This document shows, piece by piece, positions 37,792 to 46,339 of a stretch of DNA of 46,339 nucleotides. The position numbers and the translations under genes were made by a program. The number at the start of each line of letters is the position of its first letter. Position 1 is the stretch's first letter. This DNA is from Rhodospirillales bacterium (GTDB lineage: Bacteria > Pseudomonadota > Alphaproteobacteria > Geminicoccales > Geminicoccaceae), in contig WFXL01000055.1 in assembly GCA_015490605.1 (NCBI GenBank), positions 1 to 46,339 of the forward strand, written 5' to 3'. The notes beneath the pieces are model-generated. The model worked only from the letters and a program-made list of their open reading frames with translations. It was not told the DNA's origin and did no database searches.

Positions 37792-38562
37792 ATGAACCGT
37801 CGCCTGTTTCGCGTGCTGCTGCTGGCCGTCGCGATGGTGCTCGGGTCGGCCGCCACCCTTCTCGCGGCGGAGGTGGAGGAACCGCCGGCACGTGACTGGC
37901 CCCATGAGGGCATCTTCGGCCGCTACGACAAGGCGGCACTGCAGCGAGGTTTCCAGGTGTTCAAGGAGGTCTGCGCCAGCTGTCATTCGGCCCGCTATCT
38001 GCGCTTTCGCGATCTCGCAGGCATCGGCCTCGATCAGGCCACCATCAAAGCGCTCGCGGCTGAATTCACGGTCGAGGACTGCTGTGACGAGAATGGCGAA
38101 CCGTTCGAGCGCCCGGCACGGCCGGCGGACCGCTTCCCGCCACCCTATCCCAACGACCAGGCGGCACGGGCGGCCAATGGTGGCGCACTGCCGCCCGATC
38201 TCTCCCTCATCGTCAAGGCGAGAGATCGCGGGGAGGATTACATCTATGCCCTGCTGACGGGCTACGAGGAGCCGCCCGCGGACGCCGAACCCCCGGGCGA
38301 GGGGGTGAGCTGGAACCCGTATTTCCCCGGGGGCTGGATCGCCATGCCGCCGCCGCTGATGGAAGATCTGGTGGAGTATCCCGACGGCACACCGGCGACG
38401 GTGGAACAGATGGCGAGCGACGTCACCCAGTTCCTCGCGTGGCTGTCGGAACCCACCATGGAGGAGCGCAAGCGCACCGGCCTCAAATATATGCTCTTCG
38501 TGCTGGTGCTCACGGGACTGTTCTACGCCTACAAGCGCAAGATCTGGTCCAGGCTGCACTGA
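37792..38562 (+). CDS. petC: Cytochrome c1 of the bc1 complex
   Basis: A 256-residue precursor. The signal peptide ends near LLAAEVEE. The c-type haem site is CASCH, the Met ligand is in GGWIAMPPPL, and a C-terminal membrane helix (YMLFVLVLTGLFYAY) anchors it. It passes electrons to soluble or membrane cytochrome c. An extra CC pair (VEDCCDENGE) may form a disulfide. A strong terminator follows 7 nt after the stop. Confidence 0.96.
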   Translation: MNRRLFRVLLLAVAMVLGSAATLLAAEVEEPPARDWPHEGIFGRYDKAALQRGFQVFKEVCASCHSARYLRFRDLAGIGLDQATIKALAAEFTVEDCCDENGEPFERPARPADRFPPPYPNDQAARAANGGALPPDLSLIVKARDRGEDYIYALLTGYEEPPADAEPPGEGVSWNPYFPGGWIAMPPPLMEDLVEYPDGTPATVEQMASDVTQFLAWLSEPTMEERKRTGLKYMLFVLVLTGLFYAYKRKIWSRLH

Positions 38563-38569
38563 TGGACGG

Positions 38570-38597
38570 GAGGGCGCCCACAGGGCGCCCTCTTTCC
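38570..38597 (+). terminator. Rho-independent terminator of petABC
   Basis: A perfect 10-bp stem (GAGGGCGCCC/GGGCGCCCTC) with a 3-nt loop, followed by TTT. It lies directly after petC and before bolA. Confidence 0.85.
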
Positions 38598-38611
38598 TCG
38601 GGAGGCGTGCG

Positions 38612-38899
38612 ATGACGGAGGGTGCCATCGCCCGCGAGATCCGCCGCCGCCTGGAGGACGCCTTCGCCCCCCAGCGGCTCGAGATCGTGGACGAATCCGA
38701 GCGCCACCGGGGCCATGCGGGCTGGCGCGAGGGCGGCGAGACCCATTTTCGCATCCTGCTGGTGAGCGCCGCCTTCGAGGGGGTCGCGCGGCTCGAGCGC
38801 GAGCGGCGCATCCACGCCCTGCTGGATGATCTGCTGCGGGATCGGATCCACGCCCTGTCGGTGCGCGCTCTCACGCCCGAGGAAGCCGCCCGCGCCTGA
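38612..38899 (+). CDS. bolA: BolA/IbaG-type stress and iron-sulfur protein
   Basis: A 95-residue BolA-fold protein. It shows LEIVDESERHRGH, the THFRILLVS strand and ERERRIHALL, with His residues suited to share an iron-sulfur cluster with a monothiol glutaredoxin. GGGAGGCGTGCG precedes ATG 38612. It stands alone behind the petC terminator. Confidence 0.92.
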   Translation: MTEGAIAREIRRRLEDAFAPQRLEIVDESERHRGHAGWREGGETHFRILLVSAAFEGVARLERERRIHALLDDLLRDRIHALSVRALTPEEAARA

Positions 38900-39033
38900 G
38901 GTACCGGCCGGAGTCGGCGGCCTGTGCGCTACTCCCACCCCAATCTTGCCACGGTGAATTCGCTATCTTTTGTTGGCAGCGACGGCGGATGTCCTATCGG
39001 TCGGCACGACTGGAGTTCGGTTCCCAGAAATGA

Positions 39034-39058
39034 ACGGGGCGCCGGTGGGGCGCCCCGT
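39034..39058 (-). terminator. Terminator hairpin downstream of rpoH
   Basis: A perfect 10-bp stem (ACGGGGCGCC/GGCGCCCCGT, 5-nt loop). Read on the minus strand it is followed by TCATTTCT, a poor T tract. It lies 24 nt past the rpoH stop in the convergent bolA-rpoH gap (38900-39082). Confidence 0.65.
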
Positions 39059-39082
39059 CCTCGGGAGGGATGTTGATGGGCC

Positions 39083-39973
39083 TCAGGGCGAGGCCTCGAG
39101 CAGGGCCAGTTCGGCCGGATCCTTCACGCGCTTCAAAAGCGCCTGGCGCAGCTTCTGCAGCGCGCGGGCCTCGATCTGGCGCACCCGTTCCTTGCTGATG
39201 CCGAACCGGCGGCCCAGCTCTTCGAGGGTCTTGCCGTCCTCGCGCAGGCGCCGCTCGCGGATGATGATCTGTTCGCGCTCGTTGAGCTCGGCGAGGCACT
39301 CGTGCAGCCACTGGGAGCGGATCTTGGAGTCGCGCTCCTCCTCGACGATCTTGTCGGGCGTGGGCCGATCGTCGGCGAGGAAGTCCTGCCAGGTGTCCTC
39401 ACCATCGGGGGTGAGGGTGGCGTTGAGCGACTGATCGCTGCCCGACAGCCGCCCCTCCATGGCCTCCACGTCGGCCACATTGACGTGCAGCTGTTCGGCG
39501 ATCTTGCGCTTGCCCTCCTCCGACAGCCGGCCGCTGGAGCCGCCCTCGATCTGGGCGCGCAGCCGCCGCAGATTGAAGAACAGCGACTTCTGCGCCGCGG
39601 TGGTGCCGGTGCGCACCACCGACCAGTTGCGCAGGATATAATCCTGCATGGCCGAGCGGATCCACCAGGCCGCGTAGGTGGAAAAGCGCACCTCGCGCTC
39701 CGGCTCGAAGCGGGCGGCCGCCTGCATCAGGCCGACCATGCCCTCCTGCACGAGATCGTTCATCGGCAGGCCGTAGTTGCGGAACTTGTGGGCCATGCTG
39801 ACCACCAGCCGCACATAGGCGCCGACGAGCTCATGCAGGGCCTTTTCATCCCCCTGGTCGCGCCAGCGCCGCGCGAGCTCGAGCTCATGCTCGCGCGAGA
39901 GCAGCGGCGCGTTCATGGACTCGCTGATGAAGCGCCGATCGAGGCTCTGCCGCTCCGGCGTCTCCTTGCTCAT
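39083..39973 (-). CDS. rpoH: Heat-shock sigma factor RpoH (sigma-32)
   Basis: A 296-residue sigma factor directing heat-shock transcription. Region 2 has AAWWIRSAMQDYILRNWSVVR. The RpoH box is present as QKSLFFNLRR, which marks it as sigma-32 rather than RpoD. Region 4.2 is ELGRRFGISKERVRQIEARAL. GGAGGCGAG precedes ATG 39973. The 180-nt upstream gap likely contains its promoter (a TATATC at 40038-40033 on the minus strand), but I see no convincing -35. Confidence 0.97.
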   Translation of the reverse strand: MSKETPERQSLDRRFISESMNAPLLSREHELELARRWRDQGDEKALHELVGAYVRLVVSMAHKFRNYGLPMNDLVQEGMVGLMQAAARFEPEREVRFSTYAAWWIRSAMQDYILRNWSVVRTGTTAAQKSLFFNLRRLRAQIEGGSSGRLSEEGKRKIAEQLHVNVADVEAMEGRLSGSDQSLNATLTPDGEDTWQDFLADDRPTPDKIVEEERDSKIRSQWLHECLAELNEREQIIIRERRLREDGKTLEELGRRFGISKERVRQIEARALQKLRQALLKRVKDPAELALLEASP

Positions 39974-40153
39974 CTCGCCTCCGACACTCCTCATGGGCCG
40001 GCAGCAGGAGCACCCTGCCCGCCCGGCACTCTGATATACGCCACCGCCGCGGCGACGGATCACCCCGCGACGATCCCGTCCCGCCGTGACACGCCGATCT
40101 TGTGCCGCTTCCGGGTTAAGCGGTTCCGGCCGTGCAGGTGAAATTTCGGCAAT

Positions 40154-41265
<1,112 letters not shown>

Positions 41266-41269
<4 letters not shown>

Positions 41270-42027
41270 CGCGACTCCTCCGGCTTCAAGGCGCCAAAGC
41301 GCAGCCGCACATAATCCGCATACCACGTCCCATCCTCGGCGCGAAGCGCCGGCGCGAGCAGCTCGAGGATCTCCGCCACCAGCGCCGGGCGCTCATCCGC
41401 CGGCACCAGCGCCAGCAGATCGGCGGCGAACAGTTCGAACCAGGCGGCCATGCCGGTCTCGAGCCGGGTGGGACGCGGGATCAGCTCGCAGGATTCGACC
41501 CGAAAGCCCTGACGCTCGAGCCGGGCGCGCCAGGCGGCGGCGGTGGGAAAGGTCCAGGGCAGCCGCGTCCGCGCGTCGATGCCGCGACGGGCGAGAGTGG
41601 CCAGAAGGGCGGTGGTGATGGCGGCGATGTTGCCGAAGCCGCCCATCTCGCCGACGAAGCGGCCCCCCGGCCGCAAGGCCCGGAACACGCCGGCCAGCAC
41701 CGCCTCCATCACCGGACCCATCCAGTGGAGCGCGGCGTTGGAGAAGACCGCATCGAAGGTCTCCACAAACGGCAGGGCGGCGGCATCGAGCTCATGCGCC
41801 TCGATCCCGCGTTCGCGGGCCGCCGCCACCATGGCGGGGCTGCGGTCGATTCCCACCACCCGCGCACCGCGGGCGGCGATGGCGGCACTTAGACGCCCGT
41901 CGCCGCAGCCGAGATCGAGGACGCGCTCGCCCGGCCGGGGGCCAAGCAGGTCCACAAGCGGTGCCGCCAGATGGGCGACAAAACCAGCGTCGCGGGCATA
42001 ACGCGCGGCGTCCGAAAAGGCCTTCAT
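41266..42027 (-). CDS. Class I SAM-dependent methyltransferase
   Basis: A 253-residue enzyme. Motif I is [12 protein letters not shown], the acidic motif II is [10 protein letters not shown], and AALHWM resembles the trans-aconitate methyltransferase (Tam)/ubiE-like group. The substrate is unknown. It is translationally coupled to mtnA, so it may feed methylthioadenosine or SAM-derived products to the salvage pathway, or simply share the transcript (inference). Confidence 0.8.
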
Positions 42028-42030
42028 GGT

Positions 42031-42059
42031 CCGATCCTCGGGTTGGGCCCCAGGATCGG
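42031..42059 (-). promoter_or_regulatory. Leader hairpin covering the methyltransferase ribosome binding site
   Basis: CCGATCCT (42031-42038) pairs perfectly with AGGATCGG (42052-42059), with an inner GGG/CCC. On the minus strand the 3' arm contains the AGGA that precedes ATG 42027. Folding would block translation of the methyltransferase-mtnA message. I do not recognise a known riboswitch class. Confidence 0.4.
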
Positions 42060-42247
42060 TGTTTGGCGGGCTAGGCGCAAGGCGTCCTTGTATCGCCGTC
42101 ATTCCATTGAAATTCCAGCATTTTTCGAAGGATCCGGAGGGCAGCCTCTTGCCATGACTCCGTCGCCGGCGCTAGCCTTCCGGCGGCTCCGCGGAGCCCT
42201 GAACGACCATCCCCAAGGAACCGTCAGCCGGGAGAGGAGGAGTCGGC

Positions 42248-43618
42248 ATGAAACGGAGTCTCTTTGCGGCGGCCGCGACGGCCCTGGCGCTCGTCGTCGG
42301 CACGCCCGCCATCCCCCAGGCTCAGGAGCAGGTGCGGGAGGTGGTGGTCAAACTGTGGTCGCGGGCCGACCGTTCGGGCCCGCTGCGGGCCGGCAACATC
42401 GTCGCCGCGGCGGACGTGCTCAACCGCATGCTGGCGGCCAGCGGCAGCGACACCCGCGTCAAGGTCGAGGTGTTCGAGAACAACGCCAAGGGTTATGATG
42501 CCGACGCCCTCGACCTGCTGAAGGCGTTTGCCGTGGGCAAGGGACCCGATCTCTATGTGGCAGCCCATGAGTGGATCGGGGCGTTCGTCGAGGCGGGCTA
42601 TGCCTGGAACCTCGAGGACCACATCAAGAACAATCCCGAATTCTACAGCGATATCATCGAGACTCTGTGGAAGTCGGTCGAGTACAAGGGTCAGCGCTAC
42701 GGTGTACCGCAGGATACCGAAGTGCGGATGTTTTTCTACAACAAGGACATGCTCCGCAAGATCGGCAAGTCCGAGGAGTTCATCGAGGACCTGCCGGGCA
42801 TGGTCGAGCGGGGCGAGTTCACCATCTATGACCTGACCGATCTCGCCAAGGAAGTGGTGGACAAGGGTGCGGCCAAATATGGCCTCGTCCACCGGCCGAA
42901 TGTCGGCCCCGACTTCCAGATGGTGATGGGCAGCTTCGGCTTCGATCCCTATGACGAGGCCAATGCCAAGCTGCAGGCGAGCCGCAAGGCGCTGCGGGCC
43001 TTCTACGACTGGCTCAAGTACAGCGTCGATGCCGGCGTCATTCCCGCCAACATGACCTCCTGGTCGTGGGATTCGGTCCACGCCTCCTTCCGCAGCGAAC
43101 AGACGGCCTTCCTCAAGCTCCATGGCATCTGGAACGTGCCGCCGCAGATGAAGGCCCGCGGTTTCAAGACGCCGGAGGAGTACTTCCGCGCCATCGGCTG
43201 GATTCACAGCCCGCCGGCGGAGAAGGGCGGCAAGCCGTCCAACCTGTCCCATCCGATCATCTATGTGGTCAATCCCAAGTCCGAGGTGCGTGAGCTCGCG
43301 GCCATGCTGGTGGCCATCGCCAGCCAGCCCTATTTCAACACCGAACATGCCGTGACCACGGGCCATCTGCCCATCAATTACGGCCAGGTGGCGATGAAGC
43401 GCTTCGTCGAGGAAGGCTGGGCGCTCCGGGCCGCCACGCCGATGCTCAAATACACCAGCTTCATGCCCAACCACGCCAAGGTGGGCCAGTTCAACGCCAT
43501 CATCTACAAGGGCATCCAGGCGGTGGAGACCGGCCGGCTCACGCCCGAGGATGCTACCGCCTTCGTGCTCGACGAGCTCCAGAACGAGCTCGGCGACGAG
43601 GTGGTGATCATCGAGTGA
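42248..43618 (+). CDS. Sugar-type ABC transporter substrate-binding protein
   Basis: A 456-residue periplasmic binding protein (family 1, maltose/glycerol-phosphate type). Signal peptide MKRSLF... with cleavage near PQAQ-EQ. Typical core segments are GKGPDLYVAAHEW, YGVPQDTEVRMFFYNKDML and HLPINYGQVA. AGGAGG precedes ATG 42248. Ligand cannot be read from sequence; carbohydrate, polyol or inositol-phosphate are all possible. It heads the four-gene importer operon. Confidence 0.88.
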   Translation: MKRSLFAAAATALALVVGTPAIPQAQEQVREVVVKLWSRADRSGPLRAGNIVAAADVLNRMLAASGSDTRVKVEVFENNAKGYDADALDLLKAFAVGKGPDLYVAAHEWIGAFVEAGYAWNLEDHIKNNPEFYSDIIETLWKSVEYKGQRYGVPQDTEVRMFFYNKDMLRKIGKSEEFIEDLPGMVERGEFTIYDLTDLAKEVVDKGAAKYGLVHRPNVGPDFQMVMGSFGFDPYDEANAKLQASRKALRAFYDWLKYSVDAGVIPANMTSWSWDSVHASFRSEQTAFLKLHGIWNVPPQMKARGFKTPEEYFRAIGWIHSPPAEKGGKPSNLSHPIIYVVNPKSEVRELAAMLVAIASQPYFNTEHAVTTGHLPINYGQVAMKRFVEEGWALRAATPMLKYTSFMPNHAKVGQFNAIIYKGIQAVETGRLTPEDATAFVLDELQNELGDEVVIIE

Positions 43619-43626
43619 GGCCGGAG

Positions 43627-43649
43627 GGGGCGGTCGGCAGGACCGCCCC
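43627..43649 (+). terminator. Hairpin between binding protein and permeases
   Basis: A perfect 9-bp stem GGGGCGGTC/GACCGCCCC with a 5-nt loop, followed by TTCCCC. It lies just after the binding-protein stop. Such intercistronic hairpins usually stabilise or partially terminate, giving more binding protein than permease. Confidence 0.6.
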
Positions 43650-43685
43650 TTCCCCCTCCACCCTCATGCCCACGGAATCGCTCCC

Positions 43686-44609
43686 ATGACGGTGCTGGCC
43701 GCACGCTCCATGGCGATGCGACGTCGCCTCAATGCGCTGATCTTCCTCGGGCCGGCCACGGTTCTGCTGGTATTCTTCTTCCTGCTGCCGGTGGTGGTGG
43801 ATCTGTTCGTGGCCTTCACCGACATGGACCGCACCCTCAGGATCAGCGAGTTCACCACCGCCAATTTCGAGCGCATGGCGACGCGTGATCGGCTGCTGTC
43901 GCAGACGCTGGCCATTACCTTCATGTATGTCCTCGGCACCTTGGCGGTGTTCAATGTGGGCATGGCGCTGCTGCTGGCGCTCACCACCACCGCCGTGCCC
44001 GAGAAGCTGGGCGGCTTCTTCCGCGCCGTGTGGCTGCTGCCGCGGATGAGCCCGTCGGTGGTCTATGCCCTGCTGTGGGCCTGGGTGGTGGATCCCACCG
44101 AGCGGGGGCTGCTCAATCAGATCCTGCTGGCGACGGTGGGAGTCGGCCCGCTCGATATGATGAACGACCATCCGCTGTTGCTGATCATCATCGCCAACGG
44201 CTTCATCGGCGCGTCCATGGGGATGATCATCTTTACCAGCGCCATCCGCTCCATTCCGGAACATCTGTTCCATGCCGCCCGGGTCGACGGGGCGGGCGAG
44301 CTCGCCATCATCCGCCACATCACCCTGCCGGCGATCCGCTGGCCGCTGTCCTTCATCACCGTCTACCAGACCCTCTCGCTGCTGGTGAGCTTCGAATACA
44401 TCTGGCTGATCACCGACGGTGGCCCGTTCTATGATACTACCGTCTACGCCCTCTACGTCTACAAGCGCGCCTTCGAGAACGGCCAGTATGCCTATGGCGC
44501 GGCGCTGGCGCTGGTGCTGGTGGTCATCGGCATCGCCGCCGCCATGCTCATGTGGCGTTTCTTCGACATGCAGCGCCTCCTGCAGCAACCGCGCATCGAG
44601 GTGCACTGA
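43686..44609 (+). CDS. Sugar-type ABC transporter permease 1 (MalF/UgpA-like)
   Basis: A 307-residue inner-membrane permease with about six membrane helices. The ATPase-contact EAA loop is HAARVDGAGELAIIRHITLP. The N-terminal helix is LIFLGPATVLLVFFFLLP. It overlaps the second permease (TGATG). With MalG-like permease 2 it forms the channel. Confidence 0.9.
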   Translation: MTVLAARSMAMRRRLNALIFLGPATVLLVFFFLLPVVVDLFVAFTDMDRTLRISEFTTANFERMATRDRLLSQTLAITFMYVLGTLAVFNVGMALLLALTTTAVPEKLGGFFRAVWLLPRMSPSVVYALLWAWVVDPTERGLLNQILLATVGVGPLDMMNDHPLLLIIIANGFIGASMGMIIFTSAIRSIPEHLFHAARVDGAGELAIIRHITLPAIRWPLSFITVYQTLSLLVSFEYIWLITDGGPFYDTTVYALYVYKRAFENGQYAYGAALALVLVVIGIAAAMLMWRFFDMQRLLQQPRIEVH

Positions 44610-45685
44610 TGGCCGTGGTCTCGCTCGACTCCTCCGCCACTGCCCCCGACTGGGACGCCCTCGCCCGCCGCGGCCGCCGCCGGCGCCTGTGGTGGAACTC
44701 CGTGCTGGTGGGCTTTCTGATCACCGTCTCGGTGCCGATCCTGCTGCCCTACTTCTGGATGTTCACCATCTCCGTCTCCGCTCGCACCGGCGGTGTCGAG
44801 AGCGCGGTGCTGTGGCGCGCGGTGGCGGTGCTGGTGCCGGCGGTGGTGGTCTATGGCCTCCTGCGGCTGCTGCTGGAAGAGCGCCGCCAGCGGATCCTGC
44901 TGGCGCTGGCCGTGGCCCTCGCGGCGGCGCTGGCGCTGTGGCTGGCCGTCGGCGACCAGCTTCATCTCGCCAACTACCGCTTTCTCTGGAACCCCAATCT
45001 GGTGGAGGAACTGCGTGGTCCCGCCACCGCCCGCGGCCAGTTCCCCTGGGTGTGGGACGCCTTTGCCAATTCGCTGATGCTGGCCACGGTCCAGACGGTG
45101 CTGGTGCTCACCGTCTCCACCCTGGCCGGCTACTATCTCTCACGCTTCCAGTTCCCCGGCCGCGCCGGCTTCCTCCAGGGGTTGCTGGTGCTCCACGCCT
45201 TTCCGGCGATGACGCTGGTGATTCCCATCTTCCTGCTGATGTATTGGAGCGGGCTGCTCGATACCCTCACCGGCGTCATCCTCGTGATCGCCACCCTGGA
45301 GCTGCCGTTTTCCATCTTCGTCATGAAGGGCTTCTTCGATGCGGTGCCATGGGACATCGAGATGAGCGCCATGACCGACGGCGCCACTCGTCGTCAGGCT
45401 TTCATCCAGGTGGTATTGCCGCAGGTGAAGGTCGGGATGTTGGCGGTGGGTGTGTTTGCGTTTATCAAGGGGTGGGAGGAATATGTTTTTGTGCGCACGC
45501 TGCTTTTTGAGAAATCCAACTGGGTGATGAGCTTGTACATTTTCTACGTTTCTGAAGACATCATGGGGGTGGATTATGGGATCGTGGCGGCAGTGGCGGT
45601 GTTCTACATCCTTCCCAGCCTGCTGCTGTACCTGTTCTGTCAGAAGTTCCTCGTCCAGATGACCCTGGGCGGCATCAAGGGGTAA
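44609..45685 (+). CDS. Sugar-type ABC transporter permease 2 (MalG-like, with an extra helix pair)
   Basis: A 358-residue permease. The second half is standard: EMSAMTDGATRRQAFIQVVLP is its EAA loop. Between the first helix (residues ~30-55) and the canonical core lies an insert of about 70 residues with two extra hydrophobic segments (AVAVLVPAVVVYGLLRLLL and LALAVALAAALALWLAVG). Usual MalG-type proteins have about 280-300 residues. ATG 44609 overlaps the permease 1 stop. From about 45420 to 45580 the codons shift to TTT/GTT/TTG/CTT. Confidence 0.9.
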   Translation: MAVVSLDSSATAPDWDALARRGRRRRLWWNSVLVGFLITVSVPILLPYFWMFTISVSARTGGVESAVLWRAVAVLVPAVVVYGLLRLLLEERRQRILLALAVALAAALALWLAVGDQLHLANYRFLWNPNLVEELRGPATARGQFPWVWDAFANSLMLATVQTVLVLTVSTLAGYYLSRFQFPGRAGFLQGLLVLHAFPAMTLVIPIFLLMYWSGLLDTLTGVILVIATLELPFSIFVMKGFFDAVPWDIEMSAMTDGATRRQAFIQVVLPQVKVGMLAVGVFAFIKGWEEYVFVRTLLFEKSNWVMSLYIFYVSEDIMGVDYGIVAAVAVFYILPSLLLYLFCQKFLVQMTLGGIKG

Positions 45686-45689
45686 GGCC

Positions 45690-46339
45690 ATGGCCCGCGT
45701 GGAGCTGCGTCAGGTCACCAAGCGCTGGGGCCGGGTGGTGGCGGTGGACCGCATGGATCTGGTGATCGAGGACGGCGAGTTCCTCGCTCTCCTGGGCCCC
45801 TCCGGCTGCGGCAAGAGCACCACCCTGTTCATGCTCGCCGGCATCTATCTGCCCAGCGAGGGCGAGATCCTGTTCGACGGCCGGCGGGTGAATGAGGTGG
45901 AGGCGCGCGACCGCAATGTGGGGATCGTGTTCCAGTCCTATGCCCTCTACCCGCACATGACGGTCGAGCGCAACATCATGTTTCCGCTCAAGTTCAAGCG
46001 CGTGCCCAGGGAGGAGGCGCGCCGGCGGGCCCATGAAGCGGCGCGGATGGTGCGGGTGGAGGAGCTTCTGGACCGGCTTCCGGCCCAGCTCTCGGGCGGT
46101 CAGCAGCAGCGGGTGGCGCTGGCGCGGGCGCTGGTGAAACAGCCGCAGCTGCTGCTTCTGGACGAGCCCCTGTCCAATCTCGATGCCGCGCTGCGGCTTA
46201 CCATGCGCAGCGAGATCAAGCGGCTGCAGCGGGAGACAGGGGTGACCACGGTGCTGGTGACGCACGATCAGATCGAGGCCACCACCATGGCCGATCGGAT
46301 CGTGGTGATGCGCGCCGGGCGCATCGAACAGATCGGCAC
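45690..46339 (+). CDS. Sugar-type ABC transporter ATP-binding protein (MalK/UgpC-like), partial
   Basis: The window ends inside this gene after 216 codons. Walker A is GPSGCGKST, Q-loop FQSYALYPHMT, signature LSGGQQQR, Walker B LLLDEPLSNLD and H-loop VTHDQIEA. The C-terminal regulatory domain of MalK-type proteins is outside. It starts 4 nt after the permease stop and completes the importer. Confidence 0.92.
   Translation, partial: MARVELRQVTKRWGRVVAVDRMDLVIEDGEFLALLGPSGCGKSTTLFMLAGIYLPSEGEILFDGRRVNEVEARDRNVGIVFQSYALYPHMTVERNIMFPLKFKRVPREEARRRAHEAARMVRVEELLDRLPAQLSGGQQQRVALARALVKQPQLLLLDEPLSNLDAALRLTMRSEIKRLQRETGVTTVLVTHDQIEATTMADRIVVMRAGRIEQIG

Noticed and set aside
40105-40123. Hairpin CCGCTT/AAGCGG after mtnA as a terminator
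   Set aside because: Only 6 bp with no T tract on either strand; too weak to call.

Overview
The window is high-GC DNA from an alphaproteobacterium. The right-hand third is ordinary chromosome. It carries a cytochrome bc1 operon (petABC), a heat-shock sigma factor with the alphaproteobacterial RpoH box, the proA-nadD-rsfS-rlmH string, hemF, trmL, cutA, bolA and mtnA. I cannot name the genus from sequence alone.

Positions 1 to about 28,440 are an accessory island inserted at the 3' end of a tRNA-Phe gene (28436-28511, minus strand, CCA encoded). Next to the tRNA lies an integration and replication module on the minus strand. It consists of a tyrosine recombinase, a 201-residue unknown, an AlpA-type excisionase/regulator, a Cys-rich unknown and a DUF3631 primase-helicase. 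At the far left is a second replication-type gene, a RepB/PrimPol-like primase behind a hairpin. The second att copy is not in the window, so the island continues to the left.

The cargo (5785-22690) is one co-directional, mostly overlapping string of genes. Its backbone is a SNF2 helicase with a C-terminal DUF3883 domain, a DUF1156 adenine-type DNA methylase, and a DUF499 ATPase with an N-terminal Swt1-type HEPN domain. This matches the composition of the helicase-methylase-ATPase (Hma) defence class as I remember it from the PADLOC catalogue, and it is related to DISARM only through the helicase/methylase pair. Extra modules sit in every junction. Between helicase and methylase lie an AlbA_2/HATPase protein and a ParA-like ATPase. 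Between methylase and ATPase lies a MntA-HepT toxin-antitoxin pair with perfect catalytic motifs. After the ATPase comes a very large sacsin-like ATPase gene that is broken by an in-frame stop and a frameshift in a G tract.

The cargo is flanked by two blocks without credible genes. The left block (2206-5784) is very rich in CGAC/GTCG on both strands, with about 20 GTCGAC palindromes. The right block (22691-23933) is gene-free but lacks GTCGAC and contains a 16-bp perfect palindrome.

The chromosomal part runs as follows: a tungstate importer (tupBCA, +) and cutA (+); rlmH, rsfS, nadD, proA, hemF and trmL (-); petABC and bolA (+); rpoH, mtnA and a SAM methyltransferase (-). It ends in a sugar-type ABC importer (binding protein, two permeases, ATPase; +) whose ATPase is cut by the window end.
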